Source of the DNA: Ramazzottius varieornatus
Lineage: Eukaryota > Tardigrada > Eutardigrada > Parachela > Ramazzottiidae
Assembly (NCBI GenBank): GCA_001949185.1
Contig: BDGG01000002.1
Coordinates: 5,012,448 to 5,076,447 of the forward strand
Direction: 5' to 3'
Length of the DNA: 64,000 nucleotides
Below, piece after piece: positions 23,031 through 35,520 of the stretch. How positions within the stretch are numbered: position 1 is the stretch's first letter; every line of letters begins with the position of its first letter. The position numbers and the translations under genes are program-made. The notes beneath the pieces were generated by a model. The model was not told where the DNA came from, did no database searches, and worked only from the letters and a program-made list of their open reading frames with translations.

Positions 23031-23458
23031 AATTTTAACCTGTTTTACCATAAATCTTCGGTTATTCGCTAAATTTAATATCTGGACATTTTAACCATGG
23101 CAGATGGCAGATTGGATTGTCAAAATTTGCCAGCATTTGAAAGCATTTGAGCACAATTGAGAAAGAGCTAGGAAAATCGAGTTCGTGTACGGTGAGAGAG
23201 TGAGGCGTTAGACCATGCACAGGCTTATCGTGCTGTAGTTTTGGAAGTTATTGATTTGGATGGGACTGCGTTATGATTGAATGGGATATCGATCTTGGCA
23301 CTCACAAACACTGCATACGTCACAAGCAGGTGCGATGGGTTCGGAGAGTTGAAGAGGAGAATCGGTGAATCGAATGTTCCCGTCTTCTCTATCGGAACGC
23401 AGCTCCCCCGTCCGGTTTCAAAGTACTGTTGCTCTATCCGAATCGAGGACCATTGGTC
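23031..23458. other. intergenic between IBA57 and KIFAP3
   Basis: This short stretch holds the IBA57 3' UTR and the KIFAP3 promoter. Nothing else is recognisable. Confidence 0.5.
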
Positions 23459-26400
23459 ATGGACACCCGAGTGGAGATTCTAAAGTACGTCAGCTACATC
23501 TCTTCGGTTGGTGACTACCAGTCTAATGAGCATAACATTCTTGTTTTGAAGGAATCGAAATGGCCATTTCGAAATGCACCCGACAGAGGCGGCCATCATT
23601 GTAAAGTACCGCGTGGATGCCGTCGTGGTGGGGCCAGGAGGCGCACCGATGGCTCGCGGAAAACGGAATGCCACAAAGTTGTAAGGATCGCCTACTGACA
23701 GCCACGTCCTCTTTCGCAGTCGTTCTTTGGCATCTGTAGGGATAAACAAGTTTACGTTTCAGGATCCATATCGTCAATTTGGCGGATGCCACGGACCTAA
23801 CGAGAGTTGCTCGCGAAGTACTGGCGAGGTGCTCGTACATCAACCCGTCACAAGCTGAGGAAGTGGAACAGATCCTGACCGCGATTCGAAATCGCCGGAA
23901 ACTAAACACTACAGGTAGCTGATCATTATAACTTAACTGCCACGCCATCCTGCTGGGTCCACATACTTCCGGCTTCTACGACCAAATATGCTCACCTTGA
24001 TCCGTCTGTTGCAGCACGACCCGGCTCCGCAATGCGTCCGCTGACGTCAAGTAGTGCGCTACAAAAGTCTAAAATCGAGGCAAAAATATCCGACCTTTCT
24101 CGGTATCGGCAGTTGCTGTACGGTACAGTCGAGGATCGATTACAAGGTTGCGAGATGGTTTTGCAGTTGGTTCAAAGTAGACTGCATACCCAGCAAATTG
24201 TCCAGACAGGTAACTTCCGGGTCTTTACCTGCTCTTGACTTGGTACTTTAGGCTAACTTTGTTACCTTGTCTGTCCTCAGAAGCAATCATCAATGCCTTA
24301 GCACGACTCTTGCTGGAGGACGCTGGTCAAAACCTCGATTTGCGAATCAAACTCTGCCGAATTTTTTCTTGCCTGGTGGACATGCCATCGGTAATGTTCG
24401 ATCTACGACATTGAACGGAATCAGAAATACGGTTGCATTAGCCTTTAGAAAGTGAGCGCTACTTTTGCAGGCTGCAGAGCTTTTCGCCAAACATCGTATT
24501 GGAGCCACTTTGATGCAAGAAATGAACAATGAGCTCCAGAGATACGCCCAGCTGCGGAACCGAATAAATCAGCCGGACCAAGAAGCGGGTATGGTGGAAC
24601 CCTTACGGAAGCAGTTCGCCCAGATAGCGCGAAAGCAAGACGAGTTCCTGCTGTCTGCTATAAAAGTACTGACCACCTTGGGACTCCGTGATTCGGACGT
24701 GCTGGGAAAGATGGTCAAGAAGGATATCATCACGGTTCTCATACAGTGCTGTGAGCGACCCAACCCGGAAGTGCAGCTACCAGCTCTTCGGTTTCTGCAC
24801 CGGCTAAGTCTGTATCCTGCCAATATGCCAAAGTTTGGAGAAGCGGGCGTGGTCGAGAAACTGGCTCGTGTACTGGACCATCAGCACAGTAAAGAGCTAA
24901 ACGAACAAGGTCTGAAGATCCTGATCAACTTGTCGCTCTGTCCGGCACTACGGAAGACTATGCTGAAGAGAGGATTCGCACGAAGGATAGTAACCCTGTT
25001 TGACGACGAGGAAGTGTCGGAGTTGGCTGCACGGCTGCTGTACTCTGTATCGCGTGATAAAAGGTTTGAATATAAGTAGAAAAATAGTCGGAAATTGGGA
25101 TGTTTATTTTCTGGTAACTATCAACTTCTTCATACATATTTATTATGTAAATTTGGAAGCAAATTCATTCGCATATTTATGCAAATCTTAATTATCCAAC
25201 TTTCTGTTTTTACAGGTTTAACAACGATCTGTTCTTCGGCGAGCTGTGCGCGGTTTGTGGACAACGGGTGATGGACGTTGTCGAGAAAGATGGTGCTTCG
25301 ACCCAACCGTACCTGCTGTCACTGGTCATGAACCTAATCAGTACCGAGGCTGGCGCGGAGGCTTTCAGCGGTGCGGTTGACCTGGAAAACCTGGCGGAGA
25401 GCTCGCTAAGGACTTCTGATGCGAAGCTATTGAAGATTATCAACATCGTTGTCCGAAATAGTCCTACACCGGCGAGCTGGCTAACCGACAATAACCTGGT
25501 TAAAATTAGTAAGCGATATCCCCTTATGCTACCTCAGTGTTTCATATCTCTCGTTACCTTCCTTATATTTTGTTTAGCGAAGCTGATCTCGGGACAAGGT
25601 AGCGACATCTTTGTACTCGAATGCCTCATCGGACTGGCGGCGCTGCTAGACAGGAACCTCCTGACGGTGGAGACCCTGTCCAAGCATTGCAAGATGGACC
25701 TGGAGCTGATTGAGCGATGCCATCATCACGACGCTCCCGAGGCTCTGTTGGCGCTAGTCATCTTCATGGGAGCCATAGCCAGTCAAACACAAGGCGCGAA
25801 GATTCTCCACGATGTGTCCATGACTAACTGGCTATGCGAGGAACTGAGTAACGTCCACACTGATGACGAAGATCTCCTGTTGCAGGTATGTTTGACAAAC
25901 CGAAGCCAGAAAACTTGTCGGTCGTTTACATATAGTAGTTACATTCTTCTCGTTTTTGCAGATAACATACGCACTGTTCAAGTTAATCCAGTACGAACCG
26001 GCGCGTCAGTCCATCGTGAACTATCCTGGTCTGACGGAAGTTCTCTCTGAACATGCGCAGCAGTCAAGCGATTTGGCTAGTTCCCTACTGGAGGAGTTCC
26101 TGTTCCATCTTTCTATAACCAGTCCTAATGTACATGAAACATGGATGATGGAGAAGTTCCAGCAGTTCAATGCGGAGGTACTTTCAATCATCGGTCAAGA
26201 TGTTTGTCTTTGGTTGAGGAAAGTGTGCGGGAAACAGATTCGGGTTATTCTGCAGTGGTTGAAGGCTATCGGTAATCGAAAAGATCTGGCTCACGAGGAC
26301 GACTACGATTATCTGGATGAATACGAAGATGGTGAGTTGTTCCGTGTTTTCTCAGTCATGAGTTGCGGAACCAATGGCGCTTGTATGACTTGCTTGTTCT

Positions 26401-26578
26401 TGCAGAAGCCGATGAGATGGACCTTGTGACAAAGTACGGACTCGATGTGGACGTTGATGAGCTTAGCGGCGAGGACGACCTCGACATTGACGCAGACACG
26501 GACGATGTTGAAGACATGATTGAGAGATATTCGGCTAGAACATACTCGCAGATGGGGTTCCGCAAATCTTCTAAATAA
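23459..26578 (+). CDS. KIFAP3: kinesin-associated protein 3 (KAP3)
   Basis: Ten exons close in phase: 23459-23484, 23552-23680, 23763-23914, 24015-24209, 24281-24390, 24471-25063, 25216-25508, 25578-25885, 25962-26331 and 26406-26578, giving 782 residues. The N-terminal KAP motif reads FEMHPTEAAIIVKYRVDAV, followed by SLAR-like VAREVLARCSYINPSQAEEV. An armadillo-repeat solenoid spans the middle (AGVVEKLARVLDH, LKILINLSLCPALRK, FVLECLIGLAALLDR). The C-terminus is strongly acidic (DVDVDELSGEDDLDIDADTD). KAP3 is the non-motor subunit of heterotrimeric kinesin-2, which drives anterograde intraflagellar transport. The first coding exon is only 26 nt. The stop codon overlaps a polyadenylation signal (TCTAAATAAAG), so the 3' UTR must be very short. 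Confidence 0.94.
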
Positions 26579-27534
26579 AGAATGCGATAAATTTCCCGAA
26601 AATATTCCTAATCCCGTAACCGCTGTCATTGTGCACTGCCAAAAATTGCCGGAAGATTGAACACGTTAACTTTCGACTAAGACGAAAGACCGCCACCCGT
26701 TATTAAGATATAATGATTTAATGACATCACTGATCTTGGTCTCTGTTTGAACAGGAACCAATTATGAGCTTGGCGCAGTTGATTATGCCTTTCTAAAAGG
26801 AGTAATTACTCGTCCGAAGACTTTGATTAAAATGTAAAGCGACAAAAGACATGCATGGCGCGTGTCATTATGCAGTCTTCTCACCTTTTCCCTTCCCTTT
26901 ATCAACCAATGTTTTTCGATCTGATTGGTGCAAGCACAGAATGGAGAAGTTGTTACATCTGAGTCGGTCAAAAGGAAATTTCATTGACCATGACAGTGTG
27001 CGGAAGTCTTGAGAGCCATAAAGTTCTGCATAGAGCACAGTAAAACAGCCATTACGTTAGTTGTGATTGCCGCTCGTGCCGCCTTTTTTGAGGTAACGAA
27101 AAGGAATCTTGGGTATCCGAGATGAATGCCCTGCCATATTCCGCGGATGAATACCCAATACTTTCGCTTCGCGATTGTTGAACGTGCATAACTAGCCCGC
27201 TGTGCCAATCTCATTCTCTGATCTCAGAGACGGAAGAATTTTTCATCTCAAGGCACACGGAAGTACGTATGTCCAACCTTATCCTCCATTCTTCGTAATC
27301 TTTTTCTTCACTTACTGGAGTCATGTTTTTCAGGTATTGGTGACATCTTCGCCAGTCTAGAAAACCATTGTCCGATTTGCCGCAATATTGGAATAGTTAG
27401 AACTCAAATTCGGTACGCGCTTTTCAACTCTGCAAAGCCGTTCGTCCAGCAATGTGGAGCCTTTCTGCAGCCAGGATGCCTTTTGGCCGAATGTGACGAC
27501 TAGGAAAATAATCCAAAGTTTCTTCTTTAGATTA
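26579..27534. other. intergenic, no gene recognised
   Basis: Nearly 1 kb without a convincing coding region. It separates KIFAP3 from the PAN/ZP gene, and the promoter of the latter is presumably in its 3' half. Confidence 0.5.
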
Positions 27535-30500
27535 ATGGACCTCCGAAAGTTCGTTTTCCTAATATGGGGACTTGCTGGTGTCAGTTTCTTCCACGCCGAA
27601 GCTCTGCTGACATTCGAAAAGATCAACGGCGTGACGGTCGCCGGACCTGCGCCCAGTTCCTCAACCTCGCCGACACAATTATCTTCGTGTATTCGTAGCT
27701 GTTTCACCGATGTAAGTCTCTTGTTCGGGGTCTCTGATCGGGTCTCGTTCATTCAACTCATTAGAGTCATGACTTTGATCGTAGGATAATTGTCGTGCGG
27801 TGACCTTCACCATCCCCTCCATGCAGTGTTCGCACTTCAACGTTAGTGTCACAAGTGACCAGCTGGTAGCCAACCCTAACGTCCAGTATTTCGACAAGGT
27901 TAACTTTCCCCGCGTTGAAGGAGGTAGGTGGAGGTCTTCGGGCTCAATCAAGCTTTATGGCTTTGTAGAGAAAATTTTTATGCCTTCCTCGTGTACTCGT
28001 GCAGAGTACACACGTGTGCATACTGCTTACCTTTTAATGCATGTAGAAACCGAGGCAAACTGTAACCGGAAGCTGTGGACCGCGGAAAAGTTTCCTGGTC
28101 GAGCTTTTCTTTCTAACAACATGGACACTAACCTGGTAAAAGTCATCGACGGCGTGCCGTTTCGAATACGGTGCTCGGGCCTTTGTCTCCAGGTACAGTT
28201 TACCAGTCCGTAGGGAAAAGAACTCGAAGAAAAGCGAGAGTAATGTTTTCTGTCTTTTCGCAGGAAAACGATTTCACATGTTTGGCGAGTCAGTATAACT
28301 CAACGTCCCAGCAGTGCGTCCTTTTCGCATTGGACGGTCGCAAGATACCTCGTCAGTTCGTTCTCGATAACTCGACCGACTATACCGAGAATCTCTGTTT
28401 GTCCAGTAAGTTCGACTCACTTCAGTTTCCACCCTCACGGCTTGATTATTATCAAAATTGCGAGTTCCGACTTAGTAACGGACTGACGAGCTTTTCCGAT
28501 TTTGGCTCATAGGTGAAGAGCGGTGTAACGGCAGTTCGACCTTCGAGAAGTACAACGATGTGGTATTTCCGCCATTTTACTTTGACAAGAGTATAAGTTC
28601 TCCGTCGGCGGACGCCTGCAGCAAGCTTTGCCTCCAAGAGGTGGAGTTTAACTGTCGGTCTTTCCTGTATCAGCCAGCTTCCAAGGGATGCAGTTTGAGC
28701 CACAGCGACCGATCTTCCTTGGACAGAGGCATCATCCCTACCCTTCCTCGGGTCTTTGCATCAATCTTGGGTCGCCCACTGACCGAATATTACGAATTCA
28801 CCTGCTTCTCGAGTAAGCCATGAACAATTACTCTCCTCGAAGGAAATATCAGTCAAACATTAAATTATTTCTCAAATTGTTTTTGCAGGTTCCCGTCTGT
28901 GTCCGAGGTTCACAGCTCTCACACGATACAGCGTCTTCCAAATGGACGTCAACTCCACCATCGCCGCACCAGCTCCAGTTGATACCCTAGCGCAATGCGA
29001 GGAATTGTGCCTCACCAGCATCCGCCCCCGTTGCGAGTACCTCACCTACATATCCAACAACTCCTCCTGCTCCATCTCACCTTCCCTACAACCGGTCGCC
29101 GCCACTCGTGGCTACGTGGGCGACGGCGACTACCTGCAGTTTACCTGTCCGGACGCCGCGGTGACCACCAACGGACCTGCTAACTCTACTGGCAGTCAAT
29201 CACGCGCTTTCGTCGCATCTTCCTCGTTCAAGATATCCACGCCGATAGTTCAGTTAAACAGAGGTGTGACTATACAGTCAAGAACCACACCAAGTCCTCG
29301 CGTCACACTTCCCGCTGGTTTCGTTCCCGCGTTCAACACAGCAGCACCTAACCGAGGCAACACTCCACGACCCACCGGGAGGCGGTCGTTCTTCGGTCCA
29401 GGGATGGGCTCAGCTCAGTCTATCAGACGTAATGCGCAGACATCGACTACGACTTCCTTCTTACCGATAAGAAACAATGCGCCACAAGTAGGAATTTGGT
29501 CAAAATTATTTTCATTTGCATATTCGTCTATCGCTGTTTTTGCTATATTATATTGTCCGGTTTTCCATTAAGGACCTGCAGGATCAGGATATCCTTCAAC
29601 GTGGCTGCAACTTCACTCGATCGACCGGAAGTATTTCGAACGACTTGGTGACTGCTAGCATAGCCAACGTCACGCTGGACTCTTGTAAACTTCTGTGTGA
29701 AGCCATCACTACCTGCCGGTCCTTCAGTTACAGCTCGAGCCAGAGACTTTGCCTAACGAGCACAATCAACGTGGGACGGACTTCGACCATGGTCAACGCT
29801 TCCTCTAACAGCGACTTCCTCACGTTTGAAAAAAGTAGTGGATGCACCAACAGTAAGTTCGTTCCTCACTTGTTTCTGCCCTGAACACCAGAAATGTTCA
29901 TGTCATAAAATTTTGGAACGCGGGCAGATGATTCGAGCATGCTTATTTTCCCGAGTGGCGCTCACGGCCAATAACAATGAAGACGTCCGTTCACTTGGGA
30001 CGACGTTCATGTTCCATTTATTTACCGACGTCCTAAATCTTGGCACAATCATTTTTGCAGTTCGGTTCGAATGCACGGACAGCCAAATTTCCGTGAGGTT
30101 CGATACAGAGCAACCCTTTCACGGTCGGGTCTTCATCGAAGACGCCAACGATGCCCAGTGCGGCACCAGGGTCTCCGGACAGCGCAGCTTCACGTGGGGC
30201 ATTCCACTTTCCGCCGAGCCGTGCAACACTGTTTACGATGGAGAAGGGCAGTTTAGCAACACCATCACCGTCCAGTACCACGACGTTCTTGTGACGAAGA
30301 GCGACCGGAAGTACCGCATCAACTGTAAGTACGACATCGGCATCATGAACGTCAGCTCTAGTGCTCTGGCTGTGGCCAACCCACCCGTCACACGCATCAC
30401 CATGAACCCTCTACCGCCAAATCTCTCAGTGGAGATCCACGACCTTGGTGGCCAGCCGGTGCAGTCTGTGTTCATTGGAGATACGTTGTTGCTGACCATT

Positions 30501-31401
30501 GCCGTACCTGAAAACAGTCCGTATGGGATATCGGCGAGAAACTGTTACGCCTTTGGCGGCTTGGAAGGTGAAAGGATTGCGTTGACCGACGACAGAGGGT
30601 ACCAACTTCCGCTTTTTGGCCAGCTTGTATGGTGCTTCGACAAGTCGCTGTGTCTTACAGGTGTCCGGTTCTGCCTGAGTACTTCCGGCCGTTTCGTCTG
30701 AACGGCAAAAGTTTGCAGGCCGAGTTCGATGCCTTCCGTTTCAGAAACTCCTACCTGATCACGTACCAATGTACCGTTAACTATTGCCTCGACGCTTGCG
30801 CACAGGTATCAAGTCACCTTTTTTTGCGTAATACAGTACATAGGTATTATGTGGACTTCACGTGCACGGTTGATTGCACGTCGACGAAAAATATTGCTCC
30901 GGTGCATAATTTGGACTTGTCTTTCGTTTAGCCTCTTTGTCGAACCGGAAACTTCTCCGAAGGACCGAGAAGCAAGCGAGAGACTCTATGGAACGCAGCT
31001 CCGATCGGGGAGAACAACTCTTTGGGGACATACAACATTCGCAAGCAGCTGGAAATTGCAGATCCTCAGAGTGGGATACCGGAAAGACAGACAGTAGAAG
31101 GTAAATAACTTAATATCGATAGTTCGGTGCTAACTGGTCGCGAACCAACATGTACGACCGACATGCTGTAGAACAGACGAACTGAAGCAGTACAAAAAGA
31201 AGTAATCTAACTGTTGTCTTTCTTATTGTTACAGGTGTCGACGTTTCGTCAAGCCGGTTATGTCCGAGCAACGCTGTTATTATCGCCTTGGCAGTTTTCG
31301 CTGCTTTTTGTCTGATACTCAACATCGTGTTCTTTGTCGTTGCTCTGAGATCGTACCGTAGACGGCAACTGAAGAGTCACCGCATGTTCATACCCTACTA
31401 A
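27535..31401 (+). CDS. five-PAN plus ZP-domain transmembrane protein, NompA-like
   Basis: Eleven exons close in phase: 27535-27711, 27785-27923, 28047-28192, 28264-28405, 28513-28812, 28889-29487, 29573 (or 29582)-29852, 30061-30598, 30661-30805, 30932-31100 and 31235-31401, about 933 residues. Order: signal peptide (FVFLIWGLAGVSFFHAEA); five PAN/apple modules recognisable by CxxxC-type pairs (SCIRSCF, CSGLCLQ, CSKLCLQ, CEELCL, CKLLCE); a Ser/Thr/Arg-rich linker after the fourth; then a ZP domain (FECTDSQISVRFD to YQCTVNYCLDAC). A furin-type site, RSKR, follows, then a transmembrane helix (AVIIALAVFAAFCLILNIVF) and a short basic tail. Drosophila NompA has the same PAN-ZP-TM plan and links mechanosensory dendrites to cuticle. 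ZP cleavage would release a filament-forming ectodomain into apical matrix. Exact orthology is inference. Confidence 0.85.
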
Positions 31402-31478
31402 GAAACTTTCTATTGCTGCCTCTGTGTCGGCTTGTACATTTTCTTTTTCTATCGTCAGTTTCTGTTAAATTGTAATCA

Positions 31479-34400
31479 TCACTTTTCCATCATGCATGAA
31501 GCTCTTATACGCATGTTTCCGTCGTGGTAAGCTGTAAACAGCAGCACGAAAAGTAAGAGTCCATCATACTGTAGTATTAAATTTTAAGAGGAAAAGGCGG
31601 GCTTTTCTTACCGTTAGTATGAGAGGGGGACATGACAGTTCGGCAACATTCATGGCCGTGACGCTGTAAGTCTCCACAAAGATACCGCCATGCGGGGTCT
31701 TCTGCAAGATCACCTGTCCCGTTTTCGAAGATATCCGGAAGAAGTTATTTCCGGTGCGTGATGACGAACTGATTAAGGACATCATATAGACCGGCGTACC
31801 GGCACTTTCTGTCGCCTGCAGTCTGTTCACTGCGTCTCCTATGGTGAAACGGAGGCAGTCGACAATCAGGCTGTTCCCGAAGTCAAAGGCGCATTTCGGG
31901 GCTGGAAGGAAAGCCGTGTATTATTTAGGGCCCGAATTAGCTCCTTCTGCAACTACTGTAGACTAATGCCCCATTCGTGCTTACGCGTCGGCGACAGAAG
32001 TCAAAGGCGAGAAGTTTGCAATCAAGTAATGCGGCTGCCAACGGTTCGCAAATTTCTGACACAGACATAATGTTACAACTTTTTCGCTAAGTTTTGACTC
32101 TCTGCACCTTTCCGTAAAACTGCCTGTCGTTCATGCTCCGATGCGGCAGAAACGGAATGTCAGGTCAGGTCATGTCATATGAAGTGGTGTTATGTCATAG
32201 ACCACAACCTGTCGGAAGTGGCCGACTGCCTTCAATCAGCGCTTCTTTGCACTGCCTCATCACAGCTGCCCCACTTTTGTCCTCTTCCACCGCTTCGCTC
32301 CTTTCCTGTATCTCCTCGTTATCCCCGTTATCAGCCATTTCTCGATGAGTCAGTACATACCTCGATAGATTCTATGCAAGAGATCCTGGGTGAGTACAGA
32401 AGGGGTTGTATTACAGGAAGATAGAAAACGCGCCAAAATGAAAATCTGCCAGAAAAAAATTTTCCACAGGCTGCTCAACCTGATTACCGTAGATTGCGAG
32501 ATACGGCACTGAACAAAAAAGTTAAGGCGAAAAACCGAGCGGAAAAAGCTAAGTAATGAACCGTTCGTACTCAAGAACTTTTGTTGCAGCCGCAGAACTT
32601 TCGCCGCTGGAAGTGCGAACGATGACGTCCCCAAGAAACCGTTTTTACTGCTGTCTTCTTTCGCCGACGCGTAAGCACGAATGGGGCATAAGGCCGGGTA
32701 CATTTAGTCGACAGTGTCGTTATGAGTGCCAAGGTCGTCACGAAAAACTTGGTAGACTTTGTGAACGCTTGAAGAAAGCTAGTTGGTGTGGTAGACGAGA
32801 TTTCAGTCAATCACACGGTAAGCCACAACATTTTGACGAATCAGCGTTCACGAAGTACGGTGGCAGATGCGATCAACCCAGCAATCGCAACCTCGCTAGT
32901 CAAGTTCCGACTTTGCTTTGCTTTGCATCTGCAAATCTTATTCTCTCATCTGTCCTCAGAAACCTAAACGTTTCTTTCACTTTTCGTCTCGGTATTTCTC
33001 TTATCTTGTCTGGAAAACGTGGACGCGCTGCGATAGATCAAGAAGATGTGGAATCCGTTGAGAGGAATCCTTTCACTCCTGCCACAGCGCAGTTCTGTAG
33101 GATCATAAAGGCTAATTCTGCTGCGGCGGAAGTTCGGCTATTGAACAGCACCCTGAGAGTATCGGACTCGGGCGGACGAAGAGATGATATCAGGGCCAAC
33201 AAGAAACCCTCACTGGATCAAACTGATCATTAGAAAGCTCCATCCTTAAGTCAGAAGAGATCACAGGAGAAAAAAGAGAGCCCGGTGGAGACTGGAGAGA
33301 ACAAAACGCACTACAAGGAGTACTCTCAAGTGCTGGGTAGGAAGCTGCTAGCCTGTTTTGGCTAGTAGCTGTGGTGGGCGCCTTGTAATGGAGTTGGTTG
33401 GCTACGCTGGTTGCCTACCCCGATGCGTTCATAAAGTTGACTTAGTATGCAACGAGGTTAGTTGAAACGTAGCTGGAAATGACTCATCTCATAGTTTTTC
33501 GACTTTGTGAACGATCTTTGGGTTGTTATGGGCTACCCACGTCTGGGTTGGAAATAATCGCCTTTGTGAACGCAAGTTCATCATCATTTTCACGACGAGT
33601 CAACGACCTAGTAGCCTACCACTAAACGAACCCGGCCTAACTCGCTTGAAATGGCTACACGTCTTACCTGTGCAATTAAACCCCACCTGAGAAAAAAGTA
33701 ATGCCGTGGTAGTCAGCATGTGCTGCCTTATTTATGCGACCAAATATGAAAGCAAGATGTTCGAAAGTGAAGCTTCTTACTGTGAAAAATCTGATTGCTG
33801 ACGATCCGTTGGCCTCTTTTCCAACAACGCGGTAGACCTGACTGACCAACGACGCCGGCGGGATCTTTTTGTAGATCAAGGTGCCGGCTGCTGGGTCCAC
33901 GTCGATGTATCGGTCGCTGTCTCCGAACGGCGTAGACCTGATCAGCATGAGGGAATAAGTCACAGTCCCAATGGCTTTTCTATTCTGTAAATTTCCAGGA
34001 AAAAAATTCATTTCAGGAGATCGCTGCTTCTGGGCCGCATATAAAATGCGCAAGCTGAACTTACTGATACATAACCGATTGAGCTGTTGATTGGGAGGAA
34101 ACAAGAAGCGACCAAATCTGGTCCCGATATCCGAAGCTTACCGGTAAAGTTTGCACGAGTAACTGAAATTATGCTCCCTATGTTACAAATTTGAATGCTC
34201 CAAATAAGACGGTAAAGTCCAACAAAGCTAACCTACTGTTGTTAAATTCCAATTGGGTTAGACATCGGTGCTGATAGCGAACATATCCTTGGGTGCATGA
34301 ACAATAACCGTCTCCGTTCTCGTCTGCGGAGCACATGGAAAAGGGATCTAAGCACCTTTGCCCAATGGCATAACAATAGCATCCTAGATTGGTGCGGCGT

Positions 34401-34666
34401 GTACTGGACATGCAGGTTCCTGGTGCCGGAGTAGGTTTTCCGCCAGTCAGGTAAGGCAGAAGTGTAGTGCTGCTCACTGGCGGAGTTCTGATTAAAGTAA
34501 GAAACTGTCCGGTAAATATATAGGGTGGTGGGTCACGACTGTAGGGAGACTTTTCTGCGGGATAGCCTTCGAAACCGGGGTAAGGTTCCTTGTAGTCAAA
34601 GTCGCACTTGGACGCCGGAAGCTGCAGCCACAGTCGTATGAAAACCCCAGCGACTAGTTGCCTCAT
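31479..34666 (-). CDS. EB-module and cadherin-like surface protein, model incomplete
   Basis: Supported exons on the minus strand are 34666-34237, 34162-34065, 33984-33781, then after an unresolved gap 31901-31612 and 31568-31479. The start MRQLVAGVFIRLWLQLPASK looks like a signal peptide. A Cys-rich EB-type module follows (GCYCYAIGQRCLDPFSMC, then CSCTQGYVRYQHRC). Two later segments have cadherin-like strand patterns: VDPAAGTLIYKKIPPASLVS and FRISSKTGQVILQKTP. The last exon encodes a hydrophobic stretch (GLLLFVLLFTAYH) and a stop. Phase does not close between 33781 and 31901, so at least one exon is missing or the two ends belong to different genes. The protein should be extracellular or membrane-bound; I cannot name a family. 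Confidence 0.5.
31966..32689. repeat. 35-bp inverted repeat pair about 700 bp apart
   Basis: Arms at 31966-32000 and 32655-32689 are inverted copies with one or two mismatches (shared core CCATTCGTGCTTACGCGTCG). The interior has no recognisable product. The arms could be the ends of a foldback or DNA transposon remnant in an intron of the minus-strand surface protein gene. Confidence 0.65.
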
Positions 34667-35520
34667 CCTCCGCGGTAGTCTAACCTCAGACCGACTTCAC
34701 GATGACATTATGTAGTTGAGAGGAAGATAGCTGGAACGGGATGTTTCAAACAGCTACATAATAGATTCACCCGGTGTGCTTGATGCAAAAGTCATCTGGT
34801 CAGACGAGCATGGGCCTTCGATCCTCGTCACCTGGTACGCTGCAGAGTTTCAAGTTCGGGCCAGCGCGACGTTTCATTATTTCCAATGGCTGCAATTTGC
34901 AGTTGGAAAAAATGCAGAAAACGAAAGATGCTTTCTTGCTGACCATCAGCATCGATGAATAAAAAAGTGGCGGTCTTCTGACTTGGGTTCTACAAGTTCT
35001 ACGCAGGTCCTCGTTGTGTCAGCTGGCGCAGCTGGCACAAATTTATCGCGTCGTGAAAATAATAACTACCGCTTACAGGAGGCGGTCAAATTACGTCCAG
35101 AAGCAAATCCAAGATTTGCTGGCTGTTTTCGGCTAACTAATTGCTGATATCTCTTTATCAGATTTAGTTATCAGAGTGGATATAAAAAGGTTTCATCACA
35201 ATAGGTCATAAACCTGGACGCGTCCACTCACAGTTTGGTTGGCACCTGAAGTGCCAACAAAATATCTTATCGCACGTACGGCCTTCACGAAAAGTCCATA
35301 CTAATCGTAATTTGAGGACATATAACCCGTTTGCACTTTACACGCTGTGACTGTCGTAAACAGAATTTTGGATTAGACCTGCCGAGTAGGTCTCTGTGGT
35401 CACGTCGTGGGATTCAGTTCTTCATCACCCGACGGCTTTTTATTTCTGGACATTTATTTTATCACATGATGCCTATGTTTCCAAATTTTAATAGCTAATA
35501 CAGCTGCGGTTGGAATTCAG
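34667..35520. other. divergent intergenic region
   Basis: This lies upstream of the surface protein gene (-) and TBC1D30 (+). An open frame at 34774-34962 has no recognisable features and could be an untranslated or unrelated exon. Confidence 0.45.

Noticed and set aside
32556-33233. 225-codon plus-strand open frame
   Set aside because: It has an ATG and good length but no recognisable domain, no neighbouring exons in phase, and biased low-information composition. It overlaps the inverted repeat and the intron gap of the minus-strand gene, and I could not support it as a gene.
34086-34140. Apparent 24-bp intron (GTAAGC to CCAG) in the surface protein gene
   Set aside because: It is too short to splice. 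The 24 bases are in frame and were kept as coding.
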